DNA of 64,000 nucleotides from Conus ventricosus. Its lineage: Eukaryota > Mollusca > Gastropoda > Neogastropoda > Conidae. Where the stretch lies: NCBI GenBank assembly GCA_018398815.1, contig CM031596.1, forward strand, positions 65,618,607-65,682,606, in the 5' to 3' direction. Shown piece after piece: positions 42,781 through 56,717 of the stretch; position 1 is the stretch's first letter, and every line of letters begins with the position of its first letter. The position numbers were made by a program, and so were the translations under genes. Under the pieces are notes generated by a model. It worked only from the letters and a program-made list of their open reading frames with translations. It made no database searches and had not been told where the DNA came from.

Positions 42781-45700
42781 AACAAAAAGATCGAACCCCC
42801 TAGCTAACTACTGCACCCGTATGAAAAAAAAAGGGTTTGGCAAGATTTGTTTTAACACCCCCTGCAAACCCCTTTTTTCTTTTTTTTCCCTGTGGGTTGG
42901 GGGTGGTTTTGGGGTAAATTGTCTAAAATTTTTCATTTAATTTTTTTGGAGTTGTAAGGACTTTAAAAAATGAGCAAAATCCGATGTAGTTTGGAAATTT
43001 AAAAGGCCAAGCTTTTGTTTAAAAAAAGGTCCGACTTCTGTCTTCTACCTCTCCCCAATTACGTGCCGTTGTATAGCTTTATCTTTCTTCCCCTTTAAAA
43101 TTAATTTTGGTTCACATATTTAATTATAAACCATCACCGTTTTAAAATCTGCCCATGATTTGGAAAATTTTGAAACCCAGTTTGTATCAGGCTTCCCTTG
43201 GCTTTTATACACAGTGGCATTGGTATCTTTAGCTTTTCACGCTAAAATTGGGAAATTTTTGATAAAGAGGAGAGTTTAGCAAGGTCTCAAAAGCTTGCCA
43301 TCCATTCAAATCCGAGTTCTTCTGAAACTTTCAGCACCCCTGAGAGAAGACATTTGCTGAAGATCCCAACGAAAAAAAACCCCCCCCAAAAAGATCCCAA
43401 AAAAATACCAAAAAAACCAAAAATTTGAGAGTTAACAGATTTAATTCTTTCTGTTTTTTTTCTTTTTTTTTTTTTTCTTTCCCCACTCCTTTTCCCTTTC
43501 TTCGCACTTTCTCCCCAAAATTTTTGTTAAATTTTTTAATAAACTAAAAATTATCGCAAGTTCTGGAGAAAAAAAAAGAATTTTACAAATGCCCTTGGGG
43601 ATGTCACAGTCTTTAAAAAAAATTAACTTTTTAAAAATTTTTTCACTTTTTGGGGAAAACATTAACGGTTACTTTTGTTTAGTAAGAGAAAAAAGGCCCA
43701 TCAATACAATTGCTCACACTTTGAATAAACCCAGGTGTTTTACATTTTTTTATTCTTTTTAAATCGTACCCCTTGTTTTTTGGTTCTTATAAAAAATTTG
43801 AAAAAAAAAACCCTTAGCGTCTGCCCAATTTTTTTTCATTTGTTCTTAAAAAATTATATTTACTGGAGCCTGAATGCAGACTTTTTTCCCCCCCAGTAAT
43901 GGACACATTAAAACTTGACAGTGACAAATGCATATTCATCAGCTTTTGTGGTCTTGCATAAACCCTGAAACCAAGTAATAATAAAATTTTCCCCAAAACA
44001 GCAAAAACCCAAAAAGGGTTCCCCTACTTTGCGCCAAACCAGTGTCACTTCACCCTTTTACCTTAGTTTGTTTTAAGTATTCTGATTTTCCCACAGGCAA
44101 ATGACTTTTCCAATTATGGTTTACGGCTCTATGTTTAAACTGAGGGCTTTGCGAACTTTCAGGTGGAACGTCCACACCCAAAAGGGGGAATATGTCAGTT
44201 GGAAAGGTATTCACAATCATTCACAAAGTTAGGGTTTGGGGAAACCGTCTAACGTTTACCAGGGAAACCACTAGAGGGAAAAAAAACATTAAGAAAACTA
44301 ACCAAAATGGAAAATTTTTTACTTTATGTGCATCGTAGTGAAATTCAAACTCACTTTATTTGATGTTAAATTTTTGTTTTGATTTTTTGAACGGGTTCAA
44401 GATTAGTCTTTTTTCCCAATGCAAAACCGTGTAAAATTTCTCTGAAATTCACTGGGTCAAAAACAATACACACGGGAAATTTCCCAACATTGCCAAATGC
44501 TGAAACTGACCATTTTAAAGGGGGAGATATGAAGAAATGATGTAATATATTTTCTACCCTTTTGGCCGGGACATTTGAAATTTTGCGTTTAGAAAATAAA
44601 AAATTTCAACTTTTTGTGGGGCAAGTAAAAACCATGAGTAAATAAGTATTAAAAAATTTTTTGAGAAAATCTTTTCTCTGTTGTGAAATTAAAAGGCCAA
44701 AATTTAAAAACAAACAAAAAGTGTCTGCAAAACCCCATTTTAACCATATAAAATTTTGGTGCCCCCAAATGTTTTTGGGCTTTTATAGCTATTTTTTTTT
44801 TCATCTTAAAAACTGTCAGCTTTTAATTTGAGTTTTTCCAAGCATTAAAAACTGAAGACGCAGCAAATATCAAAGGTCACTGCAAATAATTTGCCAACTT
44901 TTTTTTCTTTTTTTTTCCGGGGGGGGGGGGGGGGGGGGGGGGGGTGGAGGGGAAAGAGCAGGATCTTTTTTCAAAATGAAATTTAAAAGATGAGAAACTT
45001 TAAAACAAAGTATTAAAAAAACCTGTGACTTTCGGCTTTAAAAATTAATTGCTGATCCTCGGGGAATTCTTGGCAAGAAATTTCCCTCTTCTGCCCCACG
45101 CCTTTCTTTCTTTTTTAATCATGTATCTTTTTTATTTTTAAAATGCTCTGTTTTTTCTCCCTTTTGTGGCTCCTTATCTGTCTTTGTTCTCAAAAGTTGT
45201 GTCACCTCTTTTTAAATTTACAGGTAATAAAATGCCAGTTCCTTGTTAAAATTTGGCAATAAGGTTGAATGTGAACACGGCCCAGAGTGAATGCTGGTTT
45301 TTTTCCTTCGAAAAGCTATTTGCCCTTTAATTATGGGTTTTTAATTTGGTGTGCGTTGGGGTATGTGTGTTTGAAAGTGTGTGTGTGTGTTTTGTGTGGG
45401 TGTGGGTGTGTGTGTGTGTGTTTTTTGTGTGTGTGTGTCTGTGTGTTTGTGCCACATGTGGGAGAGAAAAGTGTTTTGGGGTTGGTGTGGGGAAAGTGGG
45501 GTTTGTTTTGTGTGAAAAGGTGCCCATGCATGCATTTTATGTGGGGCGAACCCTTTTAAAAACCATCACTTTGTTTAAAAAGTCAAAATTGGCAATGGGG
45601 AAATTGACAGAACGCCGGGGTTTCCCTCAGCTTTGGCTTTTTTCCATCTCCTCCTTATGGATGTCGGTAATAAACTGTTACATTTTACATGACTTTTTAA

Positions 45701-46346
45701 TAAACATTCTTTGTGTCTTTTAAGGGCCTGTGGATTTTAAATAAAAAAACTTTTAATTTTTCATGATTGTAAACAGTTTTTGGGTTCTTAATGTGTGGAT
45801 TTCAATAAAAAGTTTAAGAAAATGTTGTTTAAATACCCCACCCGACCGAAAAAGGGCCCATCAGGGTTGTTTCAAATAAAATTTAATTACATTTTACACA
45901 ATTGTAACAGTTTTTTGTCTTTAACTTTTGTGGGAGGGTCAAAAAATTAAAATATTTACTTAAAATGATTGTAATAGTTCTTTTGTTTTCAAACGCTGGG
46001 AGTAAATTTAAAAAAACTATTAATTACACATGAGGGGAATTTTTCCCTTTGTGTCTCAAAATGTTCTCTGTCAGGGCGGGCCCACTTTAAACCCCTTGGG
46101 ACTTGGGCACAACACCACAAAATTTTTTTTCTGGGGGAAAAGACAGCCTTGACACACCCCCGGGTGGCCCAGCTGGGCAAGGCGCCAGAAACTGCATTTT
46201 AAAATGGGGAAGGAGTGGAGTGAGGAAAAAGGGGGGGGGGGGGGGGGGGGGTGTTGTGGGCGGGGGGGAAAGGGGAAGGGGGGTTTGGTGGATTTTTTCA
46301 TCTTAAAAATTTTTTTAGGTAAAGGGGGAAGAAGTGGGGGGGGGAA

Positions 46347-46380
<34 letters not shown>

Positions 46381-49300
46381 TTGGGACCAGATAACAAGGG
46401 GTTTGTTGTCACTGCCCCAGCTTTGTGCTAAAGGGTTGGGGGCAGCCCCAATATTCAAAAGACAGTTTGGCAGAGAGCCAAAGTGACAAAAAATCTCAAG
46501 TTTTTTCATCGGAATAAAAGTTTAAAGTAACATGGGGCGGGAAAAAAACTTTCCCACTTGTCAAACAACTCGGTCTACATGAAAAACTAAGGCGAAAAAA
46601 TTCCCCCAAAATTTTAAACCCAAAAAAGATTACTTTTTTTACACATGCAGCCTGTTAATTGGACAAAAATCTTTCCTTGTGGGGAATGTTTTTGAAAAAA
46701 ATTATTTGTTTTCCCACTATTCTTTTTTCCAAAATTTTTTGGCAAATTCGGGGAATTTTGAGTACCTTTCGCTGCTTATTATACTAAGTAAAATTGAAAC
46801 TGTTTTGATCGAGTTAAACAAGGACAGTTCAAGTGCCCCGTTTTCTCGGACTGGAACAGACCACAACAGATTTTTTTTTTTCCCAACCCTGACCACATTT
46901 TCCCACAGAACGGGAAAAACCAAGAAAAAAAATGAAACTCTTCTTTTTTAATTTTTCATCTTTTCACTTAAACTGTTAAAATTTAAATGTTTGCGTCGTA
47001 TCGGGGAACTCCCTTTTTGGGAAAAACACAATGAAACCCCCGTTTCCCATCTATTTTGGGAAAACCACCACAACAAAAATGACAGTTTTTAAATTTTTGT
47101 TTTCCCCTCGGGGCCCGTTCTTTTCAGTTTGCAAATGACAGCAACCCCAAAGCTTTCCCCCGGGAAAAAACTTTGAAGTTGTGCTGTGATTCCCCGGGGA
47201 AAGGGGAAAACCCACCCTGTAAAGGCCTCCCTATGGGTTTTTTAACACTCTGCATTTTGGGTGTTTGCAAAAAACAATAATATCAAAACACCATAAAAGT
47301 TATGTGTTTTTCGGATGAGTCAGGATGAGGGCCCCACAATTCAATAAATGGAAATTAAAAAAAAACCCCAAAAACAAACAAAAATCCCCCAATGTTGCAA
47401 TAAAAAACAAGGGTGTTTTTTTAATACGGGGAACACAAGAAGTTCAAAAATTTGAAATCATGATTTCAAACCTTGCCAGTCTCACTGTTTTTAATTGGTC
47501 ACTTTTTTTTTTTTTCTGTCTTAAAAAAAAATCCCCAAGGCAAAAATCACATTTTTTAAATTTCATTTTTTTACACTTGCACAAAAAGGGAAACAACCAA
47601 AAAATTTCAAAAACAAAAACCTCAAGATACTCGGGCGGGTAAAACATTTTTTACCCCCCACCATTGCGGGAAAAGGCACTTTAAAACACAAAATTTCAAG
47701 GAGCAAAAAGGTTTATGAATCAAGTTGTCTCACTTTTATGCCCTTTTTAACAGGGTAAGTTTTAATGTTGAATGTTTAGTTGCCCAAAACATTTGATTTC
47801 ACATCAGGACATGAGCAAAACTTTCTTATGAACTGTATGCGAGGGGAAATCACAAACCCCACTTTTGCAACAAAAAACCAAGTGTATGTATCTCCATTTC
47901 AAAGTGAAGATTTTTCCTCTTTTTTTTCAAAGGTTTTTTTGGGGTTAGTCTCTCCTGACAGTAAGTGAGTAACCAAATTTTTTTAAAAATGGGCTCATTT
48001 TCTTTTTCCACCACCTTTTCCCCTCACCTCCCCCTTCCTTTTGCTCCTAGTGGCCAAAGTCCCATCAGCTAATTAGTTAAACCCTACAAACAGCCAGATT
48101 TTGGGCTCATCCTGTCCCGCGCAGCACCCGCAATTCACAATTCACAGAAAGTAAAACACTGTCACGTAATTTTTGAGGCAACCCGCCGGGGATAGCACTG
48201 CAAATGTTTTCCCCATCTCTGTGTTTAAAATCAGTATTGCTGCTTTTAAAGTGCATAACAAGACCCACCTACTGACAAAAAACAACCCAAAACTGCTTTG
48301 TCCTGGGAAACCGGGATGACTGTGCTATCCCCTTTTGAGAAAACAATTTTTTCCCCCCGGGCATCACTGTTTAACCCCTCTCATTTCCGTTTTTTTTTTT
48401 CCTTCCGAAGGTGGGAAAGGGGGGGAAAGGGGGCATTCTTTCTTTCTTTCTTTTATGTTTCTTTGTTCCTTTTTCATCTTACATGCAATGCTTTCTTACA
48501 CATGTACGCAGCAAATGCTCTTTCACCCCCCGGGTTTATGTGCATTTTAAATACAAAAAAATACATTAAACACAAAATCAAAATTTAGAAAATTTGGAAA
48601 AAAAAAAAAAAAAAACTGGGATATAGGGAAAAAAAAAATTTACAAATGTACAAATATTTGGCCCCAAAACACCCCGGGTAAAAAACCTTTTTTGTGCCGT
48701 GTCACAGTATTGACTTTTGTTTTGGACAAAACACTGTGTTACGAAACAGAAAGCATGGAAAAAAGGTTCTGAAAAACAAAAGCCTCTTTAGCCCCTCTCC
48801 TGACCACAGCACAGGGTGGCCATCACCCCCAAGAAAAGGCATGCCAATTTAAACCCCTCCACTGGCTTTTGGGGATAAAATGCTCACTCAGATGCAAGTA
48901 CTTTTTCACTCACATTTAAAAAAGTTTCAGAAGGATCAACGGAAGCACCACAGGAAAAAAATTTTCATCTTCCCCCTCCACCCCCCCAAATTTAAAACTA
49001 GAAACTTTAAACACTGGAAAAACCTTTCCCAAAAACCCCCACACCACATTTGCACACACGACACCTACAAATCTTACGTTCCCCCATACTGTAAAGTTTT
49101 ATGCCCAAAAAAAATCTGCGTCCCCAATATTTTTCAGTCCCCTTTCTTGCTAGGCCAAGGGTTTCTAAAGTTCCCGTGGGCAATTTGGGCTGTGACATAA
49201 TGGTTCTTAATTACTTCAGGGTTTGGGAAAAAGGTGTGAAGCAGCAGATGCCCCAAAACCCCGCCCGCACGACACCACTAAACAAATGTGCCTGCCCAGG

Positions 49301-51934
49301 CAATCCAATTTTTCATGCTCTAATACCCGGCTTCCTTCCCAACCCCATTTACAACCGGTTTTATTCGCATTGCCCAAGGGGTACACTCCGAAACACACAA
49401 ATGGACTAGTACCATTAAAACAGAAATCCAGATGAGTATGAAAATGTGCCCGGAGCCCATGAGCCTTGCTGGCTTGACTTTTCCCCTTTGTTACAGATCC
49501 CGATAGGGCAGAGACCTTGCTGTATCAAAACAATTGTTTTCAATTTAAAGCCTTTTTGTCGCACTATAAGTTTTTAACACTTCCAAACACCAAAAATTCG
49601 CACAGGGGCAAATTTAACGGAAACTTTTTTTTTTTTTAGGGTTAAGGAGTAATGATATACTCAGTCCTTGGGGTTTTTTTCTTGAAAGTTGTGAATTTTA
49701 GCAACTGTAAATGTTTACGGGTAAAAAAAAACAACCCAAACCAAAAAAAAAAAAAAGCCTGAAAAAAGATATTAAAAGAGTGTGTCTGTGGAAAACTCTG
49801 GGGGGAAAATGGTGTGCTTTATCCCCATTCATGCTTATTGTCCACAACCACGATTACCATTTTTCAAAAGAAAATGACCAATTTTTTTCCCCCCACTAAA
49901 ACTTTAACGGCATCCACCACTTTTCCCCTGTAAAGCATAAACCCCTATGCTTGTCTAATTTTACAAAGTTTGAACATTTTCTACACCCATTTTTAAAACG
50001 TGGGCAGAATTTTTTCTATGTATTCTGGCTTGGTTTGCAAATCTGGAAAAGGGAAAAGTTGTTAATTTCATAAGTTACATGTTTTTGTTTAATAAAAAAA
50101 ATCTTTTTCCCAAAAAAGCCCTCCGTGGGCACTGTGATCCTTTTTTTTGTGCCTGGCAGAAGCTTTGCTCTTCTTTAAAAACCCAAAAAACATCAAACGT
50201 TTCACTGCTCAAAAAGCAACACCAAAATTTCCTGACGAAAACCCTTTTTACAGATATAAATTTTTCCTTTAAACTGCTAATTTTAAAAAACCCCGACCTT
50301 TATTTAAAAAAGAAAAAGTCACAACCCCAGGCCTTCCCAATAAAAAACCCCTTTGGAACAGAGAAAGTGCAACCCCCAAACATCACCTAGAGGACCAAAA
50401 CAAGACAACCATGGTTTAAAATGATTATAACAGGGCCATGTTTATCTGAGTTTAGTGGCTAAGAAACAAACAGTAACCCCAAAACTGGGCTCAAAAAAAA
50501 GTAGACAGAAAGGGAAAACCCCCTTACAAATCAGGACGAAAAATTTTGGGCAAAACCAGAGTGATTTTATCAAGCAAGGAAAAAAAAAGAAAAAGAAAAA
50601 AAAACAGCACGTTTTTTTAAAAAGGAAAATGGGGTTTTTTTGGAAAAAAACCCGATTTAAATTTCAAACCAAATCTATGTCGTCTTTTCCCGCCCTTTTT
50701 ACAATAGCTAAAGATCTTTCAGGGGTTCTCATAAACGCAAGCTTCACCTTTTGAAGACAAAGGGGATTTTTGTTTTTTGGAGAGGGAGGGGTGTTGCACT
50801 GAGCCAAATTTCCCTCTTTAAAATAAGGTATACAAAAGGAGATAAGGTTAAAGAAGGAAACCATAGTCTTTGAAAAAGGGGGTACCCACACAACACATTT
50901 TCACCGACCCCACTTATTTTATTTACAGTTCCAACTCCATTCTTCTAAAAGGCAGTCTTTAAACTTGGGTCTATATCCTAAATCACAGAAAGACACAGTG
51001 ACTTGTTTCTTTTTAAGAAAAACAGCAGAAACGAGCCTTCACAATAATTCAAAAAAATTGTTCTCCGGGGGAAAATTTAAATCAACTCCAAGCATCTGGG
51101 CTTTTATTTTCACTGGCCCCAAAAAAGTAAACATGTTCAAACCCTCTTTTCTTGAGACACCCAAAATTTAAAATTTGCTTATTTCCAGCCCCTCTGAAAG
51201 GGTTTTTTTGGGGAAACACAAGACAATTCCCCAAATTCGCAAACGAGGTTTGCGTTCATACACTGAATTTTTTTGCAAAATGAGGGCCGTACCCGTTCTC
51301 ACCCGGATTTCATTTTAGTTTAATAAAAAAAAATTTTTTAAAAAATTTATGCTGGTAATTCAAGTTTTTGAGAAAAAAAAAAACCCCCATGAAAAATTTT
51401 CCACCACCCCAATATTTTCCTTAAAAAAGGGTTTTGCAAATTTCTACACCCCCAAAAATATTTCGCTTTCATTTTTGTACTTATTAAAGAAGCTTTTCCC
51501 AGGCATCACGAGTATCTATCAAGGGCACTGAACAATAAAATTGCACTTAGACCCCACAGCCGGGCCCACACCACGCTTCCAGTCCCCTCTGCCAAAAAAA
51601 AAAAAACTAAAAGGGGAATTTAAAAAAAAAACTGTTGTAAAAGTTAACTGAAAGACCCCCTTTTTACCTTTTTAATTTTCTTGTGGAAATTTTACTTCAT
51701 GAACTGTCACTTAAAACAAGGAAACTAAATGAGGGTCTCTGAACCAGATACTATTCCAGGATGGTCACTTTTTTTTTTCATTCTGTTGAGCTTCATTCCT
51801 AGCCCCTTTTTTTTCAACCAGTCTTGTCACAAAATTTTCTTGGCTTTTAAACAGCAGCGCCCTCCTACCATGCCCGGCCCAATTTTTCCCAGAGGGGATA
51901 AAAAGTACAGATTGCAAGATAAGGACAAGCCCCC
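42781..51934. other. Gene-poor flank, copy B (error-rich counterpart of 20431-29189)
   Basis: No gene recognised. Landmarks repeat in order: poly-G (44921), TG repeat (45350-45440), minisatellite (about 45660-46060) and G-rich tract (46200-46380). Confidence 0.7.
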
Positions 51935-52055
51935 ATCAAACCCTTTTACTTTCTGCTGCATAAAATGCAGAAAAATCATAATAGGACATGCTGTTTTCAG
52001 TTCCCGGGCTTCCCCCATGTATCGGAAAAAAAAAAAGATGGCGCTGGCTGCTTCG
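51935..52055 (-). pseudogene. Sec24 last exon, error-rich second reading
   Basis: Matches 29190-29305, with insertions in A, T and C runs that destroy the frame. Probably the same exon sequenced twice, not a second gene copy. Confidence 0.75.
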
Positions 52056-52847
52056 TTTCTGCAAAAATAAAACATTAGCATGTATAGAGGGGAGAAGAAA
52101 GGAAAAGTTCAGTTGGGGTTAATTCAGTTTTGTTTAAAGGGGGGGGGGGCCCCCCCCCCTTTCGTGCAAAATCGTTTTTTTTTGGGGGTTTAGGTTTGAT
52201 GCAAAAGGGACACTTTTAAAAAAAATTTGGGACAAAACTGCCCAAAATCTAGGGAGTAGTCGGGCCCATTTTTTTTTGAGTCAATCTGGGCAAAAAATGA
52301 CAGGGGTTTTGGTGGTTATTTTTTTTTTTACTTTAAAGGTTTTTTGGGGCAGTATGGGGACAATTTCCAAAGGGTCCACTTCCCTTTTTTTTTTTATACA
52401 AAAAATAGACAAAAATGGGCCCCAAAAAAACCCCCTAAAACCCATTTCAGTTTTCTGAAAAAACTTTTACTTTTTTTCATTAAAAGGGTTGGGAAAAATT
52501 GTTTTTTTTTTTTTCATCATTTAAACCCCTTTTCTCATTTCCCCTTAGCCCTTTTTTTAAAACCCCATAGTTAGGTCTTCTAATATGTCTTATTGTTTTT
52601 CAGCAGCCAATTTTTTCATTTCCACACCAAGTTTTTATTTTAAAATCTGTATTAAACTGAAAAATTGTGTTCCTCAACAAGCACGTGGCAGTGAAAATCA
52701 GCATTTGAGAAAACGGGGAGGAAAGTTTATATCAATTTTGTGCAAAAAAATTTTTTTTCATTTAATTTCTGTCCGATATTTTTCCTGCTTAATTTTTTCC
52801 CCTTTTTGTGCCCTATCTAACTGTTTTTCCAGCCTTTCTGTTGGTTT

Positions 52848-54510
52848 TTTGAAGGCACCAGCACCGTTAAAACCCCCCCCTTCCCGGGCCTCGTCGAGCC
52901 TCCCCCTCTCGTCGGTCTGCAGTCTCTTTTGTTTTTTTTGCGGGGGTTTGGCCTTTTTTCCCAAGTCTTCCTGGGTTGCTGACTGCACCCTCTTGGTGTC
53001 TGCCCTTTTTCCCCAAAGTCCTTGTGTGGCAGCCCCGAAAAACTCAGTCAGCCAGGACATCCCGGGGGCCCAGAAACCCTTTTTTGAATGTGGACTGCAA
53101 AAAAGCAACAGCCGGGGGTCAACAGTGGGTTGTTTGGGGCCATCTTTTGGGGAAAAAAACTCCCCACCAGGAGTGAAAAAATTTCATTTGGAAAAATTTT
53201 AGTTTTCCATGAGCATCTTTCCGTTTGTTCGGGATCACCCAAGGTTCTTTTTTATTTGGCTTCATTGCATCCATGGGTGTTTTGCGGGCAGGGCTTTTTT
53301 AAAAGCGGGCCCCGTGGCGCTCATTCCTGGCATCTGCTCGATTGTAGAAAACCAGGGTTCAAATCCAGTAGGGCAAACCCGCCCAGGTTTTGGGTTTCAT
53401 CAGTGCTGAGGGGTGTGGAAAAAAAGAAGCCCAGACAGCTTTTTTCATTGGCCCCCCTTCCCGATCCCCCCCCCCCCCCCCCCCCCCCGCCCCCCTGTCC
53501 TTGAAAGGGGACGCCCCTAATTGTTTGTCAGTTTTTTTTTTCCTATCGCAGTTAAATTTTTCCCCCTTCCCCCCTTTTGGGGAACTTTTGGGGGGTTCCT
53601 TTTCTCCACCAAGTTCCGAGTGCGTCCCCATTCTTTTGCCCCATGGTTCACACACTTTTAAAAATTTTTATGTCGATCACTTGGTTGGGGGACTGCCCCC
53701 GGGGTTTTGGGTGGGCCCCGTTTGGCTAGGGGTTTTTCCATCACCATCTCCCGCATCTCTGTGATCTTAAAACCCCTGGGAAAACAAAGGATTTGATTTC
53801 CCCATGAATTAAAAACTTCCTTTCCCCTTCCATCGCACCGAACTACATTTTATGTTCTCCCGGCACTTTGTTTTCGGGTTTTTTCAAAACCCAAACTGCA
53901 TATTCGGGAGAGGGGAGGATTAGGTCCGTTTGCAGGGTTTGGGAATAGTTGGACAGGTGAATTTTTCAAAAAACATCCCTGTTTAAAAAAATTCCCCCAA
54001 ACACAGTGGGGGGTATGGGCCCTTGTGTGAAATTCCCGCCCCCTTTCTTTTTGCCCCCGGGTGCCCTCGAATGAAACTGACACGTTGGGGGACACCTCTT
54101 CTTTAGGTTCACTCCCTTTTCTTTTTTAAACTTTTCGCAATTTGGGCAGCTGCTGTTGGGAAGTGGATGTCAGCTGGGTCTGGAAGCTCCCTTTTTGCAG
54201 GGTCTTCTGGTAGTTTCTGGGCCTGGTTTTCAAATTCATGGAAAGGTGGCAAGTTCAACCGCAAGAAGAAAACTGAGTGTTTTGAAAAATAATGCCTATA
54301 CTAGCCCTGAAAACAAGTCTTCTGTTGATGTCGAAGCCATGGGAAAAGGATTCCCGGGCTTGAGTGAAGAAAATGGTTTTTCGTTTCAACACCTCCCCAC
54401 AGGCCCCTTTCATTCACTGCCGGTGAACAGCAGGGCCCCTCCGGGGGAAATGGGCTTCGCATAATGCCCCCTAAAAAAAAATAAAAAACAGAATAAATAA
54501 ATTTTGAAAA

Positions 54511-54555
<45 letters not shown>

Positions 54556-55450
54556 TTTGTTTCGCGGCACATTTTGTGTGTGTGGTGTGCCAAAAAAAAA
54601 GGAGAATAATAAAAAAAGTGTAGAAATAAAATAATTTTTTTGTCAAGTGTCAAATGTTGGGTGTGTGGCCAAAAACACCTCGCACACACTTACCTAGAAT
54701 TTCAAAAACACACACAAACAACCCCACACCCCACACACACAAAGTGAACTGAAAAACACAAATAAAAGCATAACCCCCTCCCCTCCCCACAACCCCCCCC
54801 TTCACATTTCACCCCTGCAAACAACAACACACACACAAAAAACCCAAAACACCACCACAACTTTTCTCCCCCCCCCCCCCCCAAAAAAACAGCAATAAAA
54901 ATATACACAGCCCCCACCACCCACACACCCACCAAAAACAAAACACACCAGTGACACACCCCCATTCACAACACACAGCGGGTTTGGGCCCCCAAAACCC
55001 TTTACACCAAAATTGCATTGGGAGATTCCCAAAATTTGATGCTGATCACGATGAGAGAAGATAAACAAAAAAAAAGATAAGCAAAACAAATCTTTACCTT
55101 TTTTGCACTTGGGACACTTGTAAACCCTCGAAAAGAGCATTCAAGCTTTGATTTTTCCCGATCACGTTCCCCCCCGTAGTCCATTTTTCTTCTGTTGGGG
55201 TCTTCTTTTCACTTGGGGGTTTAAGGGAGGGGTGGGAGTCAAAGGGCCCTTTTCCCCCCCAAACTTTCCAGTTTTGCAGACGTTTTGATAGGCTTCTTGT
55301 ATAAAGGGCGCATGGCCCGGTGTTTTTCAGGCTCAGTTTCGCTGGTTTTTCCTTTTCAGCAGTTTTTTTACGGCCCCTTTTTTTTTCCTTTTTGCCAAAA
55401 AGGTGCTTGGTTTTACCACTTTGTTCTTTGGATTTTGGGTTTATTTAGTG
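52848..55450 (-). CDS. Unidentified lysine-rich coding region inside the last Sec24 intron
   Basis: The last exon is probably 52848-53094. Its acceptor is GCTTTTTTGCAG. Coding includes MSWLTEFFGAATQGLWGKRA and KKAKPPQKKQKRL, and it ends GAGAF with the true stop seen at 30040-30042. Upstream coding-like pieces include SNYSQTLQTDLILPSPEYAV (about 53880-53960), PPFHEFENQAQKLPEDPAKR (about 54160-54250), and a lysine-rich stretch with KKRGRKKTAEKEKPAK (about 55330-55400). A YKCPKCKK zinc-ribbon-like end with a GTAAAG donor lies near 55100. The sequence is too error-prone to join these. A nuclear or chromatin protein is a guess. It shares Sec24's strand. Confidence 0.35.
53310..53400 (+). mobile_element. 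tRNA-derived SINE-like head
   Basis: GTGGCGCTCATTCCTGGCA (A-box-like) is followed about 35 bp later by GGGTTCAAATCC, a perfect RNA polymerase III B box. The sequence is error-rich and no cloverleaf tRNA can be folded confidently, so a SINE head is more likely than a tRNA gene. Confidence 0.45.
54510..54552 (+). repeat. (TG)n microsatellite
   Basis: About 40 bp of TG repeats. Neighbouring 54700-54960 is C/A-rich with CACACA tracts. Confidence 0.85.
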
Positions 55451-56700
55451 TCAAAATTTGATGATGGCTGCCGAAAAAAAAGCCGTGTTGCTCAGGTCGG
55501 GGGGGGCCCGAAGTGGGGGTTTTGGGCGGGTTCGGCGCGATCCGCAGGAAGCCGCGCCAAAAAACGTGGCTATTAGCAAGGGGAATTGCTCGTTTCAGTT
55601 TTCGACCTTGACCCTGTGTAAAAGTGGTTTGTCATTGGTCAAATTTTGGGAAAGGGGTACCTTTTTTTTAGCTTTGTGTGTGCTGGTAACCCCTTTTTTT
55701 GATTAAAATTTTTGACGTCAGAATCAGGTCAAAAACCCCCAGCTTTACAACGAAACCTTTGGTTTTTTGACGGGGTCCCTTTCACAAAACTTGCAGTAAA
55801 ATAGGGCTTGAAGCTTGCTAATTTTCGCTTTTGGTTTTTTTTTTTGACAAATTTTTTTTGAAAACCTTGGTTATAAAATGATTTAAATTTTCACACAAAA
55901 AAAAAAACATTTGTGCAAAAAAAACATCCAGGGCGTGATCTAGAGAGATTTTAGGGGGGTTCCCCCAAGAAAACCCCAAAAAACATTCTGAAACGATTTT
56001 GGAAAAATTTTTTCCTGCCTTTGGGCCCCCTTTTAAAAAAAAAAAAAAAAGGTATTTTGTTTAACTTTTTGCCCTTTTGTGTTTTTAGCAAATTTAGTTT
56101 TTTGTTTTTTTTTTCCTCCATTCCTGTTTTGTTAATTTAAACAAAAAAATGAAGAAAAAAGCCTCCCGAAGTCAGCTGGGCAACCCCCTGCTCAACATGA
56201 ACAGAGACCTGGTACCCCTGGAAAATGAAAAAAAAGGGACCCCATGTTCAAGGGAAAAAAGGAAAGAAGCGGTTTGCGGAAAAGTTTAAAAAACATCCTT
56301 AAAAGCTTGAATGTTGGTTTTTTTAACCCGGGTGCATAGTGATGATCCTTATTTTTTTTTTAATTTTCAGTGGGAAAATTAAACATTGCTTAAAAAATAC
56401 TGCTTTTGTTGTGAGAGTGGGGTTTCCTTCAACAAAAAAACACATACCCCCTACCCATCAAACCCCTGTTAGCTGGTTTCTTTACTTTGATTTTTTTTAT
56501 TTTAAAGGGGGCTTGGAAAAATTTCCCATAAGCTGTTTTAAAACAATTTTGAAACCCCTCCTTTTAAAGTTTACTTTTCTTTTTTAAATTTCTGGGGAAT
56601 TTTTAAAAATTAAAGTTGTCTAAGTTTTTAAGGGTTTGTTCAGAACTGAGAAAGGGGATTTTCCAAAAGGTTGAGTAACCAGTTTCCATCACAGAACTTT
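55451..56700. other. Error-rich stretch, nothing firm
   Basis: Poly-A and poly-T stretches and unrecognised sequence. A CpG-rich patch at about 55490-55570 (GGCGGGTTCGGCGCGATCCGC) could be part of a promoter. Confidence 0.35.
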
Positions 56701-56717
56701 TTTTGGTTTTTCCTTTT

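Larger units (their letters stand above)
31058..52865. repeat. Second, lower-quality copy of 8946-30057
   Basis: The same order of polymerase, integrase, small genes, right terminal repeat, CT/TA microsatellite, Penelope remnant, poly-G, TG repeat, minisatellite and Sec24 last exon appears at nearly the same spacing. About 34600-35900 is almost identical to piece A. About 32400-34500 has scattered indels. From about 38500 onward homopolymers are greatly inflated. Confidence 0.93.
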
